Source: Pseudomonadota bacterium
GTDB lineage: Bacteria; Chloroflexota; UBA5177
DNA length: 57,918 nucleotides
NCBI GenBank assembly: GCA_021324655.1
Contig: JAJPIP010000016.1
Span: forward strand, 1-57,918
Direction of reading: 5' to 3'
Shown: positions 50,702 to 57,918 of the stretch, one piece after another
How positions within the stretch are numbered: the stretch's first letter is position 1
How the letters are laid out: each line of letters starts with the position of its first letter
Notes under the pieces: model-generated
What the model saw: only the letters and a program-made list of their open reading frames with translations
What the model was told of the DNA's origin: nothing
Database searches by the model: none
Translations under genes and position numbers: made by a program

Positions 50702-50885
50702 GTCGCTGCCGCGCCTCGTCATGCTGGAAGAGATCACCGAGCCGTCCCTCCCGCTGCGGCCGGACGACCCCAATCCGCCGGTGCGCACCTTGCGCGACCG
50801 CCGCGGCAACCGCTACGTGTTGCTCTCTGTCGCCGGCTACCTGCGCCTGCTCTCCAGAAAGGAGGACGACCATGGGGTTGCGTGA
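50694..50885 (+). CDS. Very small hypothetical protein of the portal cassette
   Basis: The 63-aa protein (LPRLVMLEEITEPSLPLRPD onward to GNRYVLLSVAGYLRLLSRKE) lies between the 102-aa gene and the portal gene and overlaps both (8 and 14 bp). The overlap chain and a shared codon style support it as real. The function is unknown. The ribosome site of the portal gene (AAAGGAGG) is inside its 3' end. Confidence 0.5.
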   Translation: MTESLPRLVMLEEITEPSLPLRPDDPNPPVRTLRDRRGNRYVLLSVAGYLRLLSRKEDDHGVA

Positions 50886-52284
50886 GCTCTACCGCACCCA
50901 GATCGCCCGCGAGCGGCAGCTCCGCGAGCAGGTCTCCGCCCCCGTCACCACCGAGGACTGGTTCTGGGGCCGCATCGGCACCACCGGCTCCGAGGAGGAC
51001 TACTTCTGGCGCCGCCTCTCCGACAACTGGACCCAGAAAGACGTCCTCCCCTCCACCTACCTCGAGATCCACAACCAGGTCTACGAGGCCTACAACGCCA
51101 ATCCCCTCGCCAACGCCATCGTCGAGATGGGCGTCAACTTCACCCTCGGCGACGGCCTCCAGATCGATGCCCGCCACAAGAAGGTCCAGCGCCTCATCGA
51201 CGCCTTCTGGCACGACCCCGACAACCACATGGCGCTCCGCCAGTTCGACATCGCCACCGAGCTCTCCCTCTACGGCGAGGTCTTCATCCGCTGCTTCGTC
51301 AACCCCTACTCCGGCCATCTCAAGATCGGCCAGATCGATCCCTCGCTGATCGACGAGATCGAGTGCGATCCCGACAACATCGAAAAGCAGATCCGCTGCC
51401 ACCGCCGCTCCCTCGGCCAGACCAACGCTCCCACCACCACCGTCACCGCTCCCACCCCCAACCCCGGTCCCGGCGTGATGCAGGGCTCGATCGAGCCCGA
51501 CCCCAAGTTCGTCAACGGCGAGTGGTTCGCCATGCCCGACGAGGTCATGCACTTCGCCATCAACAAGGTCGCCAACGCCAAGCGCGGCAAGAGCGACCTC
51601 GCCACCATCCTCCCCTGGCTCCGGCGCTACAAGGACTGGCTCATCGACCGCGTCCGCATCAACAAATACAAGTCCGCCTTCCTCTGGGACGTCACCCTCA
51701 CCGGCGCCAACCGCCAGGCCATCGAGGCCAAGATGATGGAGTACGCCCGGCCCCCCGAGCCCGGCACCGTCCTCATCCACAACGAGTCGGAAGAGTGGAA
51801 AGCCGTCCAGCCCCTGATCGACGCCGGCAACGTCGCCGCCGACGGCCAGGCCATCAAGATCATGGTCGCCATGGGCGCCGGCCTGCCCGAGCACTATCTC
51901 TCGGAAGGGGGCGACGTCAACCGGGCCACCGCCAGCGAGATGAGCCTCCCCGTCCTCAAGCGCTACCAGCGCCGCCAGGACATGCTGGCCCACATCTTCC
52001 GCGCTCTCCTCGATCGCGCCATCGCCGAGGCCCAGGACGCCGGCACCCTGCCCCGCACCATCGACACCACCTACACCCTCACCTTCCCCGAGCTCCGCAC
52101 CGAGGACTCCTCCGACATCGGCATGGGCGCCTACCACATGAGCCAGGCCCTCCAGGCCGGCGTCGGACTCGGCATCATCTCGCGCGAGACCGCCACCGCT
52201 CTCTTGATCGGGGCGACGCGGACAGACGTTGATGTGCGCGAGGAACTGGAGCGGATCGCGGCGGAGCGAGGAGACGGCGCATGA
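50872..52284 (+). CDS. Phage portal protein
   Basis: The 470-aa protein has the layout of a phage portal: EIHNQVYEAYNANPLANAIVEMGVNF, in short the NPLANAIVEMGVNFTLGDG segment near residue 75-95, then ALRQFDIATELSLYGEVFIR, MHFAINKVANAKRGKSDLAT, and MGAGLPEHYLSEGGDVNRATA. Portals form the dodecameric DNA gate of the capsid. Codons from 50880 to about 52200 end almost always in C (for example GCCTACAACGCCAATCCCCT), unlike neighbouring genes and unlike the last 80 bp of the gene itself, suggesting recent transfer or mosaicism. No terminase, protease or capsid gene is nearby. AAAGGAGG precedes ATG 50872. Confidence 0.8.
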   Translation: MGLRELYRTQIARERQLREQVSAPVTTEDWFWGRIGTTGSEEDYFWRRLSDNWTQKDVLPSTYLEIHNQVYEAYNANPLANAIVEMGVNFTLGDGLQIDARHKKVQRLIDAFWHDPDNHMALRQFDIATELSLYGEVFIRCFVNPYSGHLKIGQIDPSLIDEIECDPDNIEKQIRCHRRSLGQTNAPTTTVTAPTPNPGPGVMQGSIEPDPKFVNGEWFAMPDEVMHFAINKVANAKRGKSDLATILPWLRRYKDWLIDRVRINKYKSAFLWDVTLTGANRQAIEAKMMEYARPPEPGTVLIHNESEEWKAVQPLIDAGNVAADGQAIKIMVAMGAGLPEHYLSEGGDVNRATASEMSLPVLKRYQRRQDMLAHIFRALLDRAIAEAQDAGTLPRTIDTTYTLTFPELRTEDSSDIGMGAYHMSQALQAGVGLGIISRETATALLIGATRTDVDVREELERIAAERGDGA

Positions 52285-52706
52285 CGGAAGTCGTCGCACC
52301 AGACCTGAGTGCAGCGATTGCTTCTACCGAGACACGGCTGCTACGCGCTCTCAACGAAGGTCTGCAACAGGTGAGCAGTGCTCTCACCAACCTGTCGGAG
52401 ATGCACCACCGCGCCATGCTCGAGCAGGAGCGGCGCAACGCCTCATTCGCGACGGTGGAGCGCCTTGATGCGCTGGCGGTGCGGGTGGATAGCGTCAACG
52501 CCGCGCTCTCCGGCGTGTGTCAGAGATTGGAGAACGTCGAGGCGGGCCTGGCGCGGTCCGAGCGGGAGTCCTCCTCGCTGCGCCGCCAGCTGAATGAGAG
52601 TTCGGTCTCGTCGCTCACCACGGCGACCGGCTATCTCGTCACGGCCCTGCTGCTCATCGGCTCGAACATTCTGACCTTTATCCTCGCCCACGTCGTCGTC
52701 CACTGA
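52281..52706 (+). CDS. Coiled-coil protein with C-terminal membrane segment
   Basis: The 141-aa protein is a long helical or coiled-coil region (about residues 10-105; LDALAVRVDSVNAALSGV, LENVEAGLARSERESSSLRR) followed by one hydrophobic segment (TATGYLVTALLLIGSNILTF) and a short tail. This resembles holin-like or anchored tail proteins of phages, but no family is recognised. The ATG overlaps the portal stop (ATGA) and the stop overlaps the next start (TGATG). Confidence 0.65.
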   Translation: MTEVVAPDLSAAIASTETRLLRALNEGLQQVSSALTNLSEMHHRAMLEQERRNASFATVERLDALAVRVDSVNAALSGVCQRLENVEAGLARSERESSSLRRQLNESSVSSLTTATGYLVTALLLIGSNILTFILAHVVVH

Positions 52707-53191
52707 TGATCAACGTTGTCTGCACGATTCGTGACTACAACGCGGCCGACGATACCTGCACGGTCGAGATCCAGGGCGTCGGGATCATCGATCTGTGGGT
52801 CGACGGCGTGGCAGTCGCACCCACCGTCTCTCGCGGCTACCTGGTGTACGGGGCAAGCGGTGTACTCTCGCTGCCCGATCAGCATCGTCTCTGTGAGGCA
52901 TCGCTGATCCAGGTCGTGCCTCCCACGAACCTGCAAACGCTGCAGGGTGGGAGCGTGCAGAGAACGCTTACCGGGCGGACCCTGATCACGACCGACGGCA
53001 CCGGCAACGGCAGCGCCACCGTGACCTTCAGCAGTGCCTTCACCACCGCACCCACCGTCAGCCTGCTGGGTGATAACCTGGCCGGTCTCACGGTCTCCAC
53101 CGTCAGCACAACCGGCTTCACCGCTGCGCTCACCAAGCCGGGTCTGGTCCACGCCTATGTGTGGTTCTCCTGGAGCGCCACCGGGACATAG
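52706..53191 (+). CDS. Phage-like beta protein with H-type-lectin-like C-terminus
   Basis: In the 161-aa protein, residues 1-75 look like an OB-type or baseplate-associated beta domain (VCTIRDYNAADDTCTVEIQG, SRGYLVYGASG). Residues about 95-160 resemble the H-type lectin domains on phage tail tips (TVTFSSAFTTAPTVSLLG, TTGFTAALTKPG, VWFSWSATGT). It may bind carbohydrate or be a receptor-binding protein. It is coupled to the preceding gene by TGATG and ends the cassette. Confidence 0.55.
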   Translation: MINVVCTIRDYNAADDTCTVEIQGVGIIDLWVDGVAVAPTVSRGYLVYGASGVLSLPDQHRLCEASLIQVVPPTNLQTLQGGSVQRTLTGRTLITTDGTGNGSATVTFSSAFTTAPTVSLLGDNLAGLTVSTVSTTGFTAALTKPGLVHAYVWFSWSATGT

Positions 53192-53209
53192 GGTCGCCGG
53201 GCGAGGGGC

Positions 53210-53398
53210 GGCCCTCACCCCCAGCCCCTCTCCCATTGCGATGGGAGAGGGGAGATGTGGTGCGGAGTGGGCTGGAGAAATCAATGTCCAGCTCGCTGAA
53301 GGGCGTGCTGATAGCGGTACCTTCCCCTCAAGATTCCCCCTCGCCCACCGCAGTGGGAGAGGGGGTAGGGGGTGAGGGCCAGCAGGGGGTGAGGGCCA
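53210..53398. repeat. Inverted-repeat element with internal hairpins
   Basis: GGCCCTCACCCCCAGCCCC at 53210 is mirrored by GGGGGTAGGGGGTGAGGGCC ending at 53380. Inside the left arm CCCCTCTCCCAT pairs with ATGGGAGAGGGG (53225-53252). An extra GGGGGTGAGGGCC follows, ending near 53398. It is non-coding, although an open frame reads through it into the next gene. Confidence 0.6.
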
Positions 53399-53445
53399 CC
53401 CGGGCATCACGGCCGCCCGGTCCGGGTCTTGCTGCGGGGCTGAGC

Positions 53446-53832
53446 ATGGTCAGCGTCAATCGGGTCTGGCAGGGAATGACCGTCTATGGGTCGGATGGCG
53501 AGGAGATCGGCACGATCGAAGCGGTCTATCCGGAGGGTTCCGACGTGGCCGTCGGCGACTCCAGGCCGGCGAGGGCGCCGGGGGAACTCGGCGCGCCGTC
53601 CGATCCCGATTTACTGGCCGGTTCGACGGATAGCGCGCCGGGGAGTGGGACAGCACCCAATCCGATAACGGAGCGGACGCAGGTGGGGCGGATCGAGGTG
53701 ACGCGCGGCGGTCTGCTCGGCATCGGAGCCCGCAAGTACTCCGTGCCGGGCGCTGTCATCGCGTCGGCGGAGGCGGGGGAAAGCGTCACGCTCACCGTGA
53801 CGGCTGAGGAGTGCCGCCGGCGCTACGGATAG
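53446..53832 (+). CDS. PRC-barrel/DUF2171-like protein
   Basis: The 128-aa protein opens with VNRVWQGMTVYGSDGEEIGTI, the typical start of DUF2171/PRC-barrel proteins, which are small beta barrels often linked to stress. A low-complexity middle follows, then ARKYSVPGAVIASAEAGESV. ATG 53446 is chosen because the frame upstream crosses a repeat element. The gene converges with the histidine kinase gene with 13 bp between stops. Confidence 0.65.
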   Translation: MVSVNRVWQGMTVYGSDGEEIGTIEAVYPEGSDVAVGDSRPARAPGELGAPSDPDLLAGSTDSAPGSGTAPNPITERTQVGRIEVTRGGLLGIGARKYSVPGAVIASAEAGESVTLTVTAEECRRRYG

Positions 53833-53845
53833 GGGTTGTCCGTCG

Positions 53846-55852
53846 CTACGTTTCGCGTCCGAGAGGCAAGCGGACGGTGAACGTCGAGCCGCCGTGCGAT
53901 CCGCTCTCCACCGTGATCCAGCCGCCGTGCTGTTCCACGATGGCGCGAACGCCTGCCAGGCCGATGCCGGCGCCATCGATGCCTTCCGTGTTGGAGCCGC
54001 GGTAGAAGCGATCGAAGATGTGCGGCAGATCGTCCGCCGGGATGCCGATCCCGTTGTCAGTAATCGCCAACACTGCCGTCTCCCCCTCTCGTGCGGCGGT
54101 GCAGGTGATGGTGCCGCCATGGGGGCTGTAGCGGATGGCATTTCCCAGCAGGTTGCCGGCCACGCGTGCCAGACGGTGCCGGTCCCAGTAGCCTTCGACG
54201 GGTCCCCTGGCCTGGACCTCAATAGAGTGGCGGGAATGATGCGCCTGCTCAGCCACGGCGGCCCGCACGACCTCGACGAGATCAACCCGGACGCGGTCCA
54301 GTTGGAGTGCGTCGGTGACCTCGAGGCGGGTGAGATCGAGCAACCCGTTGATCATGGCCGTCATGCGAGACGTGGTCGCCGTGATCGTGTCGAGATGCTC
54401 GAAGACACGGGCGTCCGGCTGAACGGTACCGCGCCGGATGTCGCGAGCAATGAGCTGTGTCATGCCGCGAATGACGGTGAGCGGTGTTTTCAGGTCGTGG
54501 GCGACGGCGGAGAGAAAGTCATCCTTCTGACGCTCGAGGAGACGCTGCTGGGAGATGTCGCGGATGGTGACGACGGCGCCGAGCGGGACGTGATCCTCGT
54601 CGTGGATGGGTGTCACACTCGCCTGCACGTCGAGCCGGCTGCCGTCGGGCCGCCTGATGTCGGCCAGCAGATCGGTCGCCGGGATGCCGTCCGAGAGGGC
54701 ATGAGCGATGACCGGTTCCTCGGATGCCGTCTGCCATAGCGCGTCGGCCGCGGCACCAACCAGCTCACGTCCCAGCAGGGAATGGGCCGCGCGGTTGGCG
54801 TAGGTGATGGTGCCGCCGGCGTCGACCAGGAGCAGGCCGTCCACCATCTGCTCCAGCACCACATCGCGCTCCGCTGCCAGGAGCTCCGTGTGCTTGCGGG
54901 CCTCCACCAGGTCCGTGACGTCGGTGCCATGGAAGATGGTCCCGGTGATGGTCCCCTCCCGGTCGCGAGTCGGCTGGATAACCACATTGAGGTACCGCTG
55001 CTCGCGGCGCCCACTGCGGCGGCGACGCAAGGAGAGCGGCACCTCGTTGGCGACGAACGGCGTCCCGTGAATGAAGACACCGTCGAGGGCTTCCAGGATG
55101 CCCTGGCCGGCCAGATCGGGGGCGATCTCCCGTGCCGGACGCCCCACCGCGTGGCGGCCCGGCAGGAGACGCAGGACGCTGTCGCTGCAGAACTCCACGG
55201 TTTGCTGTGGGCCGCGGAAGGCGATCACCAGGCTGGGAGCCTGCGTGAACAGGGCGGCGAGACGTTCCCGTTCCAGACGTGCCTCCAGCGCCGCTGCCCG
55301 TTCTGCCTCGAAGAGGATGGCACGGTGTAGAGCGAGGGCGCACTGTCCCGCCGCGATCAGGATAAAGAGCCGATCGTGATCGACGAACGTCTGCGGACGG
55401 CGGAATGAGATGCTCAGGACGCCGAGCGGAGTGCCGTCGGCGATGAGTGGGATCGTGCACGCCGATCCCACTCCCAACTCCTGGCGGTGGTGAACGGCGT
55501 TGGGGAATCTCTCATCCCACTCTGCGGGGGACTTCAGCCAGACCGCTTCGGCCGAGCGGAGGGCCACCGCGGTCGGCAGATACTCGTCCAGCGCGATGGA
55601 AGGGCGGAGGCGACCGAAGGCGAGCGCTCCCTCTACCCCGATGCACTCCAGACGGTCGGCGCCGGGCGCGAGGAGATAGAGGCTGGCGGCGTCTGCCTCC
55701 AGGGTCATCACGCCCTGGCTCAGGACGACATGCGCCACCGACCGCACATCCAGCGTCGACGCCAGGGCACTGGTGAGGGTCTGAAGGCTGATGAGACGCG
55801 AGGTAGAGACGGACGAGAGCGCTGTTGCCCCGTCGGCGAGGTGGTCGGGCAC
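53846..55852 (-). CDS. Sensor histidine kinase with GAF and two PAS domains
   Basis: The 668-aa soluble kinase has an N-terminal GAF domain (about 20-175), a PAS domain (about 195-320; TGTIFHGTDVTDL), a second PAS (about 335-440; MVDGLLLVDAGGTITYANRA), HisKA with SAVAHDLKTPLTVIRG (His near 455) and a HATPase domain (N-box LGNAIRYSPHGG, G1 DNGIGIPADD, F-box HIFDRFYRG, G2 GIGLAGVRA). There are no membrane segments, so the signal is probably intracellular. No response regulator is adjacent. The GTG start has AAAGGGA upstream; the gene follows the amidase gene on the same strand after 71 bp. Confidence 0.92.
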   Translation of the reverse strand: MPDHLADGATALSSVSTSRLISLQTLTSALASTLDVRSVAHVVLSQGVMTLEADAASLYLLAPGADRLECIGVEGALAFGRLRPSIALDEYLPTAVALRSAEAVWLKSPAEWDERFPNAVHHRQELGVGSACTIPLIADGTPLGVLSISFRRPQTFVDHDRLFILIAAGQCALALHRAILFEAERAAALEARLERERLAALFTQAPSLVIAFRGPQQTVEFCSDSVLRLLPGRHAVGRPAREIAPDLAGQGILEALDGVFIHGTPFVANEVPLSLRRRRSGRREQRYLNVVIQPTRDREGTITGTIFHGTDVTDLVEARKHTELLAAERDVVLEQMVDGLLLVDAGGTITYANRAAHSLLGRELVGAAADALWQTASEEPVIAHALSDGIPATDLLADIRRPDGSRLDVQASVTPIHDEDHVPLGAVVTIRDISQQRLLERQKDDFLSAVAHDLKTPLTVIRGMTQLIARDIRRGTVQPDARVFEHLDTITATTSRMTAMINGLLDLTRLEVTDALQLDRVRVDLVEVVRAAVAEQAHHSRHSIEVQARGPVEGYWDRHRLARVAGNLLGNAIRYSPHGGTITCTAAREGETAVLAITDNGIGIPADDLPHIFDRFYRGSNTEGIDGAGIGLAGVRAIVEQHGGWITVESGSHGGSTFTVRLPLGRET

Positions 55853-55923
55853 CGTTTCCCTTTAAACCGGGTTCCGCTGATGAATGCGCGAGTGTACCAC
55901 AGTGGTACCGCGCCCGGCGCGGG

Positions 55924-57429
55924 TTAGCGCGGCAGCAGATTGGGCGGCCGACGCAGCTGCGTCGCCTGTTCGTAGGCATACGCCAGCCGGATGAGAAGGG
56001 ACTCCGACCATGCCGTACCCATGAAGGTCAGACCGAGCGGCAGCCCGGAGGCAAAGCCCATCGGGACCGTGATGGCGGGGTATCCGGCCATGGCGGGGAC
56101 GGTTGATGTGGACGGCCCTTCCGAGCGGTCCCCGTGCCCATCCAGGTTCTCATAGGCGATCGGCCAGGGAAGGCCGGCCGTCGGCGCGGCGAGCGCGTCC
56201 AGGCCGTGCTCCGTCAGCACGGCATCGATGCCCTCGGCGCGGGAGAGGCGGCGTGATTCCTCGAGGACGGACCGATATTCCTCGGCATCGAAGCCGGCGG
56301 TGGCCTCGGAGAGGAGAAGGATCTCCTGCGCGAAGTACTTCAGCTCGTCGCCGGCGGTATCCACGTTGAAGTGGATGAGATCGGCCAGCGACTGGATGGC
56401 CGCGTCGGGGCGCGTCCGCAGATAGGCATTCAGATCCTGCTTGAACTCATAGAGCAGGATCTTCCACTCCGCTTCGCTCTCGGAGATGCGCGGCATGGAC
56501 GGGATATCGGCCGGATCGATGATCTCGGCGCCGAGGGCACGCATCACCGTGATGGCCTCCTCCGCAGCGGCATCGGCCTCCGCGCTCTTGCCGAAGATAC
56601 CCTCGCGCGGGATTCCGACGCGTTTGCCCTGGAGTCCGTTGGGATCGAGAAACAGGGTGTAGTCGCCGGCATAGTGACTGTCGGCGACGAGAGTGGCCGG
56701 GTCACGCGTATCCGGACCGGCGATCGCGCTCAAGACGGCCGCGGCGTCGGCCACGGTGCGCGTCATGGGACCGACGGTATCCTGCGTGTGGCTGATGGGA
56801 ATGACCCCGGCTCGGCTCACCAGCCCGACCGTCGGCTTGATGCCGACGACGCCGTTCATGGCCGACGGGCAGAGAATGGACCCGTCCGTTTCGGTCCCGA
56901 TGGCGCCCGCACAGAAGTCGGAGGCGGCGGCCACGCCGGAGCCGGAACTGGAACCGCACGGTGTTCGCGTCAGGTCGTAGGGGTTGCGGCACTGACCGCC
57001 GCGGGCGCTCCAGCCGCTCGTCGAGTGCGTCGAGCGAAAATTCGCCCACTCGCTCAGATTCGTCTTGCCGAGGATGACGGCACCGGCTTGCCGCAACCGG
57101 GCGGCGACCGTAGCGTCGTCGCGCGGGGTCGAGTCGAGCAGCGCCAGAGATCCGGCCGTCGTCTGCATGCGGTCGGCGGTGTCGATATTGTCCTTGAGGA
57201 GGATGGGGACGCCATGGAGCGGTCCGCGGACGTGCCCGGCCCGACGCTCGGCGTCGAGCTCGGCAGCGATGGAGGCGGCATCGGGGTTGGTCTCGAGGAC
57301 GGCGCCCAGCGTGCCGTCCAGTCGGTCGACGCGGCCCAGGTAATACGACACCAGATCGGCAGCCGACGTCTCGCCCGCCTCGAGCGCCGCAGCTAGATCG
57401 GCGATCGAGGCCTCGTTCGGAATCACCAC
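55924..57429 (-). CDS. Amidase-signature family hydrolase
   Basis: The 501-aa protein has the Ser-cisSer-Lys triad context: Lys in PILLKDNIDTADRM, and the Gly/Ser-rich loop RTPCGSSSGSGVAAASD with the nucleophile Ser in GTETDGSILCPSA. The length fits stand-alone amidases rather than GatA, and no gatB/gatC is nearby. Substrates could be aliphatic or aryl amides or peptides. The start is GTG 57429 (a second GTG follows at once). It may be co-transcribed with the downstream histidine kinase. Confidence 0.9.
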   Translation of the reverse strand: MVIPNEASIADLAAALEAGETSAADLVSYYLGRVDRLDGTLGAVLETNPDAASIAAELDAERRAGHVRGPLHGVPILLKDNIDTADRMQTTAGSLALLDSTPRDDATVAARLRQAGAVILGKTNLSEWANFRSTHSTSGWSARGGQCRNPYDLTRTPCGSSSGSGVAAASDFCAGAIGTETDGSILCPSAMNGVVGIKPTVGLVSRAGVIPISHTQDTVGPMTRTVADAAAVLSAIAGPDTRDPATLVADSHYAGDYTLFLDPNGLQGKRVGIPREGIFGKSAEADAAAEEAITVMRALGAEIIDPADIPSMPRISESEAEWKILLYEFKQDLNAYLRTRPDAAIQSLADLIHFNVDTAGDELKYFAQEILLLSEATAGFDAEEYRSVLEESRRLSRAEGIDAVLTEHGLDALAAPTAGLPWPIAYENLDGHGDRSEGPSTSTVPAMAGYPAITVPMGFASGLPLGLTFMGTAWSESLLIRLAYAYEQATQLRRPPNLLPR

Positions 57430-57503
57430 ACCCCAGGGTAGCGTGTCGGCTTACCGGTCCAGATGGTATGTATCTTGCCCTCTATCAGGTGAGGAGGTGC
57501 ACA

Positions 57504-57812
57504 ATGTCCGACGACAATAGTGACAGCGTGCTCGACAAGGCGAAAGGCGCCCTGGAGGAAGTCATCGGCGCCAAGCCGGACGTCAACCTCGAAGATCCCA
57601 AGGGCCTTGCCGACGATCTGAACCTCAGTCCGCACATGCGGCAGGATGTCGGTCTCGGCCTACGCGACGTCGACTCAAATCCCTACGGCGGCAGCGCGGG
57701 ATCGCAAGCGCTGGAGATGGCCGAGGGGATAACGCCCGGCACCAAACGCGCCGTCTCGGATTACCGGGATGATGACAGCGCACTCGCCCCAATGGATGTC
57801 GACACGGAATAG
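57504..57812 (+). CDS. Small acidic hypothetical protein
   Basis: The 102-aa hydrophilic protein starts MSDDNSDSVLDKAKGALEEV. The first 20 residues slightly resemble CsbD-type stress proteins (KAKGALEEVIG), but the rest does not. No catalytic or membrane features are visible. ATG 57504 has an excellent GAGGAGG site; a frame extending to 57468 is not needed. It is divergent from the amidase. Confidence 0.55.
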   Translation: MSDDNSDSVLDKAKGALEEVIGAKPDVNLEDPKGLADDLNLSPHMRQDVGLGLRDVDSNPYGGSAGSQALEMAEGITPGTKRAVSDYRDDDSALAPMDVDTE

Positions 57813-57918
57813 CTAGTATACTGTTACTCCTGATTTGACCGTTTGGAGCGAGGTCGGTATGCTGGGCATTATGCACAAGAAGTATCCTGTTACCCTGACC
57901 GACACCGAACGAGACCAG
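57813..57918 (+). mobile_element. Left end of an IS630-type insertion sequence (continues outside the window)
   Basis: The segment after the 57504 gene leads into a frame starting ATG 57859 or 57871 and open to the window edge, reading MHKKYPVTLTDTERDQ from 57871. This closely matches the N-terminus of IS630-family transposases (KKYxVxLTxxER). CTAGTATACTG at about 57812-57822 may lie at the terminal repeat; IS630 elements duplicate TA. Confidence 0.6.
57871..57918 (+). CDS. IS630-family transposase, N-terminal 16 codons only
   Basis: Only MHKKYPVTLTDTERDQ is visible before the window ends. The pattern is that of the transposase's first helix. An in-frame ATG at 57859 would add MLGI. The call depends on 16 residues and the preceding possible element end. 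Confidence 0.55.
   Translation, partial: MHKKYPVTLTDTERDQ

Noticed and set aside
50393-53191. Complete prophage
   Set aside because: No integrase, terminase, capsid, tail-tape or lysis genes and no attachment-site repeats are visible.
53161-53445. N-terminal extension of the PRC-barrel gene
   Set aside because: The extension reads through a non-coding inverted-repeat element and overlaps the previous gene; family similarity begins at the ATG at 53446.

Overview
The window is GC-rich, densely packed bacterial chromosome. I infer a Chloroflexota relative, probably Thermomicrobia/Sphaerobacter-like. The reasons are the two-subunit glycine decarboxylase (gcvPA/gcvPB), frequent GTG starts, several starts placed 5-10 nt after a -10 box (leaderless-type transcription, often with the -10 box TACACT), and the general gene mix. 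No rRNA or tRNA was found, so the taxonomic call stays an inference.

Layout, left to right. Positions 1-3702 hold the end of an MFS exporter and a two-gene split homologue of rifampin phosphotransferase/PEP synthase (swivelling-His protein first, ATP-grasp second). Positions 3775-5305 hold a divergent pair: a BCP/PrxQ peroxiredoxin whose peroxidatic cysteine codon is an in-frame TGA followed by a SECIS-like hairpin (a likely selenoprotein), and a secreted C39-like protein. Positions 5376-9691 are a complete glycine cleavage operon gcvT-gcvH-gcvPA-gcvPB. Positions 9807-11896 are two oligopeptide-type ABC ATPases without permeases. They are followed by a membrane GAF-GGDEF-EAL protein, a hemerythrin operon, a frameshifted SMP-30 gene and a DUF190/CBS protein.

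Positions 18319-34427 (minus strand) are a type 3-like BREX phage-defence locus. In transcription order it reads brxF, brxC, pglX-type methyltransferase, an 803-aa HEPN-like/HATPase protein, a two-gene toxin/immunity-like pair, a repeat cluster, the SNF2 helicase brxHII, pglZ and a brxA-like gene. The 803-aa protein and the methyltransferase end in the same roughly 170-residue domain, which ties the inserted gene to BREX and makes it the best candidate for an undescribed component. To the right (34578-38607) lie further defence-island style genes: a helix-hairpin-helix protein, a macrodomain protein, a decayed nucleotidyltransferase, a possible TIR-like protein, an EVE-domain protein and a frameshifted hydrolase.

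Positions 39049-49447 are mixed housekeeping and regulation: ogt with an ECF sigma factor, a lone receiver protein, DUF488, an FMN reductase, an MsbA-like ABC exporter, a PDZ protease/trypsin-like protease/degenerate LuxR regulator operon, DUF2089-DUF4097, and a deaminase. Positions 49801-53832 hold a gene behind a sigma-54-type promoter and a small phage-portal cassette with unusual codon use and no other head genes. Positions 53846-57812 hold a histidine kinase, an amidase and a small acidic protein. The right edge cuts into an IS630-type transposase.

Several families of short non-coding inverted-repeat (MITE-like) elements occupy the gaps: a 179-bp pair, a 129/153-bp pair, and single elements at 23832, 38660 and 53210.
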